NCBI GenBank assembly: GCA_964626495.1
Contig: CAZVFT010000025.1
Span: 1-26,863, forward strand
DNA from: JACNLN01 sp964626495
GTDB taxonomy: Bacteria > Fidelibacterota > Marinisomatia > Marinisomatales > CAZVFT01
DNA: 26,863 nt
Direction: 5' to 3'
The notes under the pieces were generated by a model, which was not told the origin of the DNA, searched no databases, and was given only the letters and a program-made list of their open reading frames with translations. Every line of letters starts with the position of its first letter. The first letter of the stretch is position 1. Position numbers and translations under genes: made by a program. This document shows positions 17,001 to 23,546 of the stretch, piece after piece.

Positions 17001-19426
17001 CTACTTTTATAGCTCCTGATGTTTTAGAAGATACAGATTATATCTTTACGCTTACTGTAAACGATGGGAGATCTGATTCAGAACCGGATACGGTTGTGAT
17101 TACAGTTAGCGACAATTTCTTTTCACCCCCTATAATCCCTCCTCTATTCACAACAGTAGATCACGGAGTTGTGATGTTAACATGGGATAAAACGTCTGAA
17201 AATTCCATTGATTCTTTGACGGGATATGCTGATTTTGAGGGATACAAGCTGTACAAGAGTACTGATGGCGGCAAAACATGGGGAGGACCTGACGATATTT
17301 TGTATGATTACGAAGGTCAACCCGTCGGGTGGAAGCCTATTGCTCAATTTGACCTGGATTTCGAACAGGATACCTCTCATTGCATTTATACAAATGGTTA
17401 TTACTGCGAGAATAGCAGGGGAATAGGAATCTCAGGTTATGACCCATTAGCTCCAAGGTTTAATCTTGGGGATAATACCGGCCTTAAATATAGTTTCATT
17501 GATTCAAATGTTGTTGATGGTGTGGAATATACCTATTCACTCACAGCATATGATATAGGGCTTAGGACAGATACAACTGACTATGAATATCATCACACAT
17601 TTTTGGATACAATGCCTGCTGATACTTTCATTTATCATAGATTGAGTTATGATATTGAAAGCTCTTTTGTGGATACTGCTGATAACAAGGAATACTATAT
17701 TTTAAATCCTTTATTAGGAGTCACAAATGGAGAGAAAATTTATTCTGAGAAGTTTATCTGGTCAAAATCAAATCCTGATCATTTCACTCATAATGGAAAT
17801 CCTTATAAAAGTTTGGAATGTTCAAAGGGGATTACACCTGAGGATATTAATTTTGTAACTATTATTCCGGGATATCACGCTAGTAACATTACCTTTCCAA
17901 ATCCGAGAAAGGCAGACGAGTTTATTGTTACCAATTTAGGTACCATTGGAACGGGAGATCGCTTTTTCACGATTATTAATGAAGATAGCTTGTCGGATGC
18001 TTTGATTCGATTTGAAATCCAGGCGGATTTAGGGACTTCTTTTGAAAATTATGCTATTGATAACCCTGTTTTATATACCTATGAAGTTGATACAATTCCC
18101 GTGCTGAATCGTCCAGCAGCTCAAATTCCGGTTAATTGGGGAGATGAATTTTCCTTTAATGTTGATACATCTGACAATCCTGTAACCTCTTTGGATAGTA
18201 TTAATATCCTGATGGATCTCCCTGGAGCAGACAGCAGCAATTTCAGTCAAGATTCAATCATCAGGTTGCCTGATTATAGACTGGAAGCCTTCCCTATAAA
18301 ATATTTGGATGAAAAAGATTATCAGAATAATTGGACAGATACTTTCGATGGTATAAGATTTCGGTTTGACAATATGCCTAAAGGTGCCCCCCAGGGTGAA
18401 GATTTTGAAGAGATTCAGGAGTTGGTATGGAAAGCTGATAGTACCGTGATTAGATCCGTTGATATTGACCTTAGTTATTGGCAAAATTATAGTGGAGGAT
18501 TGAATTTTGACTATAAGATTGTGTTTGGTACCACAGGAAGGGATACAGTTGTAAAAGTATCTCCTGGCGAAGGGACCTGTATGGATCGACCAACTAAAAC
18601 GGTTCTCCCATTCAAAATAATTAATATGACTACAAGAAGGCAGGTAGCTTTATCTCATTCAGATAATGGATTGGATGGTGATTATGATCCTGCAAGTCCC
18701 GATGATGGTGAGGATGATTGTTTATGGACCAGGAATGAGGAAATAAAATTTTATGGTGACACTGTTAGAGTAGGGACTGAAATAACAGAGGAAAAGACTT
18801 TTATACTGAATATAACTTATAACCTCCATGATGCGTTTCCTGATATCAGTTACGAGTCATGGGAAATTGGTCAAATTTATAACGCTGGAGAGTATGTTGG
18901 GCACGAAGGGATGCTGTGGAAAGCCAGTGAGGATATTATGGAGGATATTGATCCCATTGAGTTTATTGATGAGAATGATGATGGTATAAATGAGAATCCT
19001 TGGCAGATACAATATCCCTGGAAAGATGGCGACTATGTAATCATAAAACCAAAGAAATTCTTTGTGGATGGCGATTCCTGGATTGCCGATTTATCTCTTC
19101 TTGGCAAGCCTTATGATGTGACACAGGAAGAACTTGAAGAAATTAAAGTGGTTCCAAATCCCTATTTCGTTCATTCCAGATTCGAGACTCCTCAATCTTT
19201 ATCACACCGTTTACGGTTTACTCACTTACCTCAGCAGTGCAGAATTACTATTTATACTATATCCGGTGAGCGAGTTGTAACGTTGGATCATAATGATGAA
19301 TATGATAGTAACGAATGGTGGGATCTGAGAACTGGACATGGTAAGGTAGTAGCACCAGGGTTGTACATCTATACGGTAGAATCTGAGGGTTTGAAACACA
19401 TAGGAAAATTTGCAGTTGTTCGATAG
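14072..19426 (+). CDS. Giant secreted cargo protein 2: PKD-like repeats, lamin-tail domain, FN3-like module, sorting-type CTD
   Basis: This protein has about 1784 residues. I chose ATG14072 because it yields a compact signal peptide (MRKIGLVLFLFFTVNFIFAG); a TTG at 14045 in the same frame would add nine residues. Eight PKD-like domains, each with the pattern V-x-L-[DN]-G-S-x-S-Y-D and ending VNDG ... VVITV, lie at about 14140-14960 (three), 15520-17110 (five). Between the third and fourth, about 14960-15470, is a lamin-tail domain (YIEIYNGTGYPVDLSTYEIW, DDAVGLAKNGILIDVIGE, NHTLVRKHNIVQGN). After 17125 comes the same FN3-like module as in cargo protein 1, then a long unassigned region with a short chitin-binding-like stretch (YNAGEYVGHEGMLWKA), then a CTD (VVPNPYFVHSRF ... 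GKFAVVR) at about 19134-19426. It is probably a cell-surface adhesin or binding protein; no enzyme domain is seen. A PorV-like gene follows after 9 nt. Confidence 0.85.
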   Translation: MRKIGLVLFLFFTVNFIFAGTESWFPVADAGPDRTVVKNTPVTLDGSGSYDPEGEEITYRWSAPEDIVLSDTTAIYPTFTAPVVDSVEAYTIILIVNDGQWDSDPDPVVITVVTINTPPVADAGEDQTVEKFSEVTLTGSGSYDTTSTGVLNYSWTAPLGIDLSDETIEKPTFIAPDIDITTDYMITLTVDDGDATSAQDTVVITVLGNSPPVSDPGVDQVVAGGAFVTLDGSDSYDPEGSELTYLWTVPPDINLSDETSISPTFTAPNVDVSTYFTFSLTVNDGLDDSEPYAFDIYISEYAETGSSNDRYIEIYNGTGYPVDLSTYEIWLIKNGGDWFEYNFSLNGILEVDSVLVVVKSSTGADDDITEHSHIEWSTLSNMSGDDAVGLAKNGILIDVIGEEGDDPGSGWKVAGVEDATKNHTLVRKHNIVQGNVDWESSAGEENAEDSEWIVYDRDTFTYAGSHNCTSCDEEVNITVTNNQPPVANSGIDQTVVQETVVTLDGSASYDSTYTGTLTYHWTAPEGITLSDSTEVYPTFTAPAVSVDTGYFFTLSVNDGLYYSTPDTVVITVVVNNQPPLALASFDSTFFEDKGYDTTFYEYGVESTFYENCVVTLVGENSYDPTSTGVINYSWIAPEGITLSDSTVANPIFVTPIYIGEDRQDTFRLVIDDGDLLSDTASVVISVEARYPIVTVVKFPDSTFFEDSLVTLDGSNSYDPNSGSLYYEWEDLSNTLSLSGGNTANPTITIPTSIGSDKDYTITLQVNDGELYSESDNVVVSVEARYPVAKPGKDQTITEGVEVILNGSRSEDPNATLISYGYWDTDVDLEDWKWKTGNRRVITYADSSVWKPYDEYSFYWTSLDGIVLSDTNAVKPTFIAPDVSGDTDYTFTLTVDDGEFNSDEENVTITVIPYQSPIADAGEDRKIYKGDEYSLDASGSKLRIWTIISYDTTVVGSFSYRWTAPESIILSDTTSVSPTFIAPDVLEDTDYIFTLTVNDGRSDSEPDTVVITVSDNFFSPPIIPPLFTTVDHGVVMLTWDKTSENSIDSLTGYADFEGYKLYKSTDGGKTWGGPDDILYDYEGQPVGWKPIAQFDLDFEQDTSHCIYTNGYYCENSRGIGISGYDPLAPRFNLGDNTGLKYSFIDSNVVDGVEYTYSLTAYDIGLRTDTTDYEYHHTFLDTMPADTFIYHRLSYDIESSFVDTADNKEYYILNPLLGVTNGEKIYSEKFIWSKSNPDHFTHNGNPYKSLECSKGITPEDINFVTIIPGYHASNITFPNPRKADEFIVTNLGTIGTGDRFFTIINEDSLSDALIRFEIQADLGTSFENYAIDNPVLYTYEVDTIPVLNRPAAQIPVNWGDEFSFNVDTSDNPVTSLDSINILMDLPGADSSNFSQDSIIRLPDYRLEAFPIKYLDEKDYQNNWTDTFDGIRFRFDNMPKGAPQGEDFEEIQELVWKADSTVIRSVDIDLSYWQNYSGGLNFDYKIVFGTTGRDTVVKVSPGEGTCMDRPTKTVLPFKIINMTTRRQVALSHSDNGLDGDYDPASPDDGEDDCLWTRNEEIKFYGDTVRVGTEITEEKTFILNITYNLHDAFPDISYESWEIGQIYNAGEYVGHEGMLWKASEDIMEDIDPIEFIDENDDGINENPWQIQYPWKDGDYVIIKPKKFFVDGDSWIADLSLLGKPYDVTQEELEEIKVVPNPYFVHSRFETPQSLSHRLRFTHLPQQCRITIYTISGERVVTLDHNDEYDSNEWWDLRTGHGKVVAPGLYIYTVESEGLKHIGKFAVVR

Positions 19427-20463
19427 TAGGAAGAGATGATGAATATCAGGAATTTTGTTATAGTTATATTGACTGTTTGCAGTTTAGGATTTGGTCAGGT
19501 GGCGACTATTCCTGATGTAGTGACGAAGGTAGCGACGTCTGCTTGCAACTGGTTGAAGTTGGAGACGAGTGCGAGGGCAATAGGTTTGGGAGGAGCGTAT
19601 GTAGCAGCTGGGGAGGGTGTATCGGGGATACCATACAATCCGGCGAGTGTGGCGTTTTTGAAGGGGCAGGAGACGTATATTTCCAGGTCGAATTATATAG
19701 CGGGGATTACACATAATGTAATAGCATATGGAGCGAAGATAGGTGGGGGTAATTATATAGGGTTTCATCTATTTTATTTAGATTCGGGACCTATGGAGGT
19801 AACGAATGAGTGGTATCCGGATGGAACGGGAGAGGATTTCAAGGTAATATCGATGTCATTTCGTACGACGTATGCGAGACGATTGACAGACCGTTTGAAG
19901 GTGGGTATGACGTTAAATTACATACGAGATGAGATATACACGGTAGGTATGCAGACGGTGGCGGTGGATATAGGGTCTAATTTTGACACGGGGATATTCG
20001 GATTCATTTTGGGAATGAGTGTGAGCAATTTTGGTCCTGAGGTACGATATGGAGGAGAGGGGTTAAATGTAGTTGTACCGGAGGAGTATGATGTAGACAG
20101 TACGCTGGCACGGGTTACGGGTAGTTTTTCGTTACCGATGTCATTTCGATTGGGTATTAAGAATGACATAATGGGTCCTGGGAGTGGATTTATTAAGAGT
20201 CAGTTTCACCGTTTATCTTTGTCAGTAGATGGTGTAAATCCGATAGATTACACGGTATATGGCGGCTTTGGTTGTGAGTATTCGTGGCGTGAGTTGGGAT
20301 TTTTGCGAGTGGGTATGCATTTAGGTCATGACACAGCGGAGTTGAGTGCAGGAGGAGGGATAAGGATAGTGGCAAGGGGCGTTGAGGTGAGTGTGGATTA
20401 TGCTTATGTGAATTATGGTATTTTAGATGTGACTCATCAATTTGGTATTGGGCTTGGATTTTA
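19399..20463 (+). repeat. 1065-bp perfect direct repeat, copy 2
   Basis: This is the second copy of 12950-14014, identical by line-by-line reading. The flanks diverge immediately: GAAACA on the left where copy 1 has AAAATT, and AAGGAATAAAAT on the right where copy 1 has GCGATAACTACC. Confidence 0.93.
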
Positions 20464-20464
20464 A
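19436..20464 (+). CDS. PorV/PorQ-like outer-membrane beta-barrel protein, copy 2
   Basis: The protein and, apart from the last stop-codon base, the DNA are identical to the gene at 12987-14015. That includes the signal peptide, the SARAIGLGGAYVAA and YNPASVAFL motifs and the Phe C-terminus. It stands 9 nt after cargo protein 2 and is the last gene of the tightly spaced run beginning at 3896; a 109-nt spacer with its own candidate promoter follows. Two identical genes in one locus are unnecessary for dosage alone, so recent gene conversion, recent duplication or assembly duplication must be considered. The repeated pairing with a CTD cargo gene suggests a dedicated shuttle function. Confidence 0.88.
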   Translation: MMNIRNFVIVILTVCSLGFGQVATIPDVVTKVATSACNWLKLETSARAIGLGGAYVAAGEGVSGIPYNPASVAFLKGQETYISRSNYIAGITHNVIAYGAKIGGGNYIGFHLFYLDSGPMEVTNEWYPDGTGEDFKVISMSFRTTYARRLTDRLKVGMTLNYIRDEIYTVGMQTVAVDIGSNFDTGIFGFILGMSVSNFGPEVRYGGEGLNVVVPEEYDVDSTLARVTGSFSLPMSFRLGIKNDIMGPGSGFIKSQFHRLSLSVDGVNPIDYTVYGGFGCEYSWRELGFLRVGMHLGHDTAELSAGGGIRIVARGVEVSVDYAYVNYGILDVTHQFGIGLGF

Positions 20465-20481
20465 AGGAATAAAATATACAT

Positions 20482-20512
20482 TTGACGTAAATCACACTAT
20501 TTCAGATTTAAT
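20482..20512 (+). promoter_or_regulatory. Candidate promoter before the jelly-roll secreted protein gene
   Basis: TTGACG (20482-20487) and TTTAAT (20507-20512) are separated by 19 bp, slightly long for sigma-70. They fall in the first long spacer after the six-gene run, upstream of a strong ribosome binding site (AAAGGAG, 20558-20564). The call rests on consensus and position only. Confidence 0.3.
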
Positions 20513-20573
20513 ATTGTTATTTTAGCAAAAAGTAAAAGAGATACTAATCACTAATTAAAAGGAGAAAATAAAA

Positions 20574-23426
20574 ATGAAATCAATGATACAAACATATTCG
20601 TTACTCGTATTGTTTACTTTCACCTCCCTTATGTTTGCAGAGGACTTGAATTTGAATATGAGTAATGTAAAAAACAATTTCAATGTTGAAGTAAAATTAG
20701 TTAATAGTAACCCAGGAGAGGAAAAAATCAATTCTCCGCAGATATCTGGTAATCGAGATGACGTATCCATTATATTTGATGAAGATTTCGAGTCAGGAAT
20801 GGGAGGCTGGACAACCATAGATGGAACTGGTCCTACAGATTGGAACGAGTGGTGGCATCTATCTCGTGAAGGTTCCTATGAAGGGTACTCATGGTGGATG
20901 GGTGACGAAGCTCTCGGTGGTTATACCAGTCATCGTTACATTGTTATGGACACTCCTGTCATCACTCTCCCTGCGGGAAGTTCCACGTTAACTTTTAATT
21001 TGGACTATAATGTTGAAGATCCAGCTGGAGCCAGTCCCCCGTACGATGGTTGGGATGGTAGTAATATCCGGATTTCTGCCGATGGTGGTAGCACGTGGGA
21101 GGTTATTGAAGGAGAACCGGTATATAATTGTCAATCGTTATATAGTTTTGGTGAGGAATTTCTTGAAGGACCTGGAATTGCAGGCTGGGGAGGCACTTCA
21201 AACGGCTGGGTGGATGCTACTTTTGATTTATCAGCATACGCTGAACAAGATATTCAAATCCGTTTTGCTTTTTGTTCTGACCCTGCCTATGATACAGGAG
21301 ATGATCCCTCTCTGTTTGGAATAAGAGTGGATAATATCAATGTGGCTGGTATTTTCGAAAGTAATGGTGAAGGAATTCCCGGTGACACTTTAATGATCCC
21401 AGGATATGGTGGTGATGCTGCTGGTGATTTCTGGGTACTGGATGACAGCAACCCTCACAGCGGATCATGGGCTATGAATTGTCCCATTGAACCAAATCTT
21501 ATAGACTTATTGGAGTCTCCGGAATATGTGTTACCTGATTTAGACGAAATTTATATCAGTTATTGGGTATTCTGCGATATGTTAGATTCTGATGGTGATA
21601 ATAATGGAAATTTAGAGGATTATTACAAAGTATATGCAAAGGGTACCGATGAACCTTCCTGGACTATGCTGCATTACGCTTACAATGGTAATTTACTCAC
21701 TTCCGATTGGATTTTTATTGATCAGGATTTTGCCCTGGCAAATTTTGGGTGGCACAATGGAACATGTGATATTTCTGAATATGCTGGTGATACGGTTCAA
21801 ATAAGATTTGAGGCAATTACTGATGGTAATGATGACGGAGGGATAGGAACGGGGCTTTTTATTGATGATTTCTCGGTTTATACGACCGCTTTTTTACCAC
21901 CTCCCCAGACCCTTACTGCTAACGTAAACGAAAATAACGAGGTAGAGCTTGAATGGATAGATCCACTCGCAGGTGGAGGAGAAGGCTGGATCTATTGGGA
22001 TAATGGGATTTATACTGGTGCTTTAGGTCTGACCGATCCGGGAGAATGGGATGCTGCCAGCCGGTTTACTGCATCGGACTTATTACCCTATGCAGGCAGT
22101 CAGCTAACGATTGTTAAATTTTATCCGACCGCACAGACTACTGAATATACTGTTTCCGTCTGGAAGGGGACGATGGCAGACTCGTTAGTTGCGGAAGTTT
22201 CTGTTCCCAGTCCAACAATTGAAGATTGGAATGAAGTCACACTCCCTGAACCAATACCAATTGAGATGGGTGATGAATTGTGGATTGGGTATCATATGAA
22301 TCAAATTGAACCTGCTAATCCGAATGGATATTCAGCCGGGTATGATGATGGTCCTTCTGTTGCTGGATTATGGGCTAATTTAGGGACAGGCTGGTCGGAT
22401 CTTTCAGGTAGCTTTGACTATAACTGGCTCATTCGGGGCTATGTGGAAGGTTCTGGTAGAGAAGGTACATGGTTGAATCAAAACCGGCAGGTTCAAGGAT
22501 ATAATGTGTATCATTCTGACACCAGTGGTGAACCCTATGATTCAATTGGTACCACAACGGATACGTTTTTTGTCCACACAGACCCTCAGATGGGTCAGGA
22601 TAATTACTATGTAGTTACAGCACTGTATGAAGAAGGGGAGTCTGCCTATTCAAATGAGGTGGGTGTTTTTCTGATATATCCGACCTGGAACCAATATTAT
22701 TATGATGATGGAACCGCCGAACTGGGCTTTCAGATGGGTCCCGGGAATTATATGGCAGTGAAGTTTGTGCCTGATTCTGCTGGTTATTTAGCACGGTTAA
22801 TTTGGTACCAGATGAGTGATGGTGGTGCATTATATTTAAAGGTATTTGACGATGATAACGGTGTACCCGGTGCGGAACTTTACAGTCATGTTATTATGGG
22901 TGGTGATGCTGGATGGAATTATTATGACCTGGGAGATGACCAGATTGAGATATATGACACATTCTGGTTTGGAGTTAAAGAACTCTCTACAACCCTACCA
23001 CTCGGTGTGGATACGGATTCGTATTCGGGATATTCTTATGTCAGTCCTGATGGAGGTACCACATGGGAACCGATAGCAAATTATGGGATTAATGGAAACC
23101 TGATACTTAGAGTATATTTAGACCAATCTCTTGGCATTGATGAAGAAACCACTTTAATCCCCGATGTGTTTGTATTGCATCCAGCCTATCCAAATCCTTT
23201 CAACCCTGATACAAATATTCGGTTTGAAACACCATCTGATGGGAACGTATCCGTTCAGATATATAATCTTGCCGGTCAGGTGGTTGATCAATTGTTAAAT
23301 GCAGGTATGACTGCTGGATATCACATGATCACTTGGGATGCGTCTGAATTTTCAAGCGGTCTTTATTTTGTGAAGGTTACATCTGGCAATAATGTAGGGA
23401 CTCAAAAGGTTCTGCTGATTAAATAG
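20574..23426 (+). CDS. Secreted multidomain protein with two jelly-roll (MAM-like) domains, split FN3 and NPFNP-type sorting CTD
   Basis: The product has 950 residues. AAAGGAG lies 9 nt before ATG20574, and a signal peptide ends near SLMFA-EDLN. Residues about 66-260 (FDEDFESGMGGWTTIDG ... FGIRVDNINVAG) resemble the MAM/immune-inhibitor-A type jelly-roll found beside secreted proteases; 265-440 are a second, diverged copy ending GTGLFIDDFSVYT. An FN3-like fold starts near 442 (PPPQTLTANVNENNEVELEW), is interrupted by a Trp/Gly-rich insert at about 469-628, and resumes at NRQVQGYNVYHSD. Another beta domain follows from about 713. The last ~87 residues are a type-A Por sorting domain: HPAYPNPFNPDTNIRF, VQIYNLAGQVV, GLYFVKVTSG, KVLLIK. 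No peptidase motif is present despite the MAM similarity. It is presumably exported by a type IX-like system and surface-anchored or released. Confidence 0.85.
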   Translation: MKSMIQTYSLLVLFTFTSLMFAEDLNLNMSNVKNNFNVEVKLVNSNPGEEKINSPQISGNRDDVSIIFDEDFESGMGGWTTIDGTGPTDWNEWWHLSREGSYEGYSWWMGDEALGGYTSHRYIVMDTPVITLPAGSSTLTFNLDYNVEDPAGASPPYDGWDGSNIRISADGGSTWEVIEGEPVYNCQSLYSFGEEFLEGPGIAGWGGTSNGWVDATFDLSAYAEQDIQIRFAFCSDPAYDTGDDPSLFGIRVDNINVAGIFESNGEGIPGDTLMIPGYGGDAAGDFWVLDDSNPHSGSWAMNCPIEPNLIDLLESPEYVLPDLDEIYISYWVFCDMLDSDGDNNGNLEDYYKVYAKGTDEPSWTMLHYAYNGNLLTSDWIFIDQDFALANFGWHNGTCDISEYAGDTVQIRFEAITDGNDDGGIGTGLFIDDFSVYTTAFLPPPQTLTANVNENNEVELEWIDPLAGGGEGWIYWDNGIYTGALGLTDPGEWDAASRFTASDLLPYAGSQLTIVKFYPTAQTTEYTVSVWKGTMADSLVAEVSVPSPTIEDWNEVTLPEPIPIEMGDELWIGYHMNQIEPANPNGYSAGYDDGPSVAGLWANLGTGWSDLSGSFDYNWLIRGYVEGSGREGTWLNQNRQVQGYNVYHSDTSGEPYDSIGTTTDTFFVHTDPQMGQDNYYVVTALYEEGESAYSNEVGVFLIYPTWNQYYYDDGTAELGFQMGPGNYMAVKFVPDSAGYLARLIWYQMSDGGALYLKVFDDDNGVPGAELYSHVIMGGDAGWNYYDLGDDQIEIYDTFWFGVKELSTTLPLGVDTDSYSGYSYVSPDGGTTWEPIANYGINGNLILRVYLDQSLGIDEETTLIPDVFVLHPAYPNPFNPDTNIRFETPSDGNVSVQIYNLAGQVVDQLLNAGMTAGYHMITWDASEFSSGLYFVKVTSGNNVGTQKVLLIK

Positions 23427-23546
23427 TTTAAGCTAACATAAATAGAACGAATAGGAAAAAGTTTCTCCTCTGGTTGAGAGAACTTTATCTCCTAATAACA
23501 TCTGGTCCCTGAGATTCAGACGCTGATAGATAGGGAAGAAAATATA
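23427..23546. other. Short spacer with an imperfect hairpin
   Basis: No gene is present. AAAGTT-T-CTC at 23458-23467 can pair with GAGAACTTT at 23478-23486, giving a 9-bp stem with one bulged base. It lacks a run of Ts, so a terminator is doubtful. GGGAAG at 23533-23538 serves as the ribosome binding site for the gene at 23547. Confidence 0.35.

Noticed and set aside
12950..20463. Insertion sequence or composite transposon bounded by the 1065-bp repeats
   Set aside because: The repeats encode an outer-membrane barrel, there is no transposase between them, and there are no terminal inverted repeats or target duplications.
20193..20495. 100-codon minus-strand frame over PorV copy 2
   Set aside because: It is antisense to the PorV-like gene, and its equivalent in copy 1 is shorter only because the downstream flank differs.
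23458..23486. Rho-independent terminator after the jelly-roll protein gene
   Set aside because: The stem is AT-rich with a bulge and lacks a T-tract; left as an unassigned hairpin.
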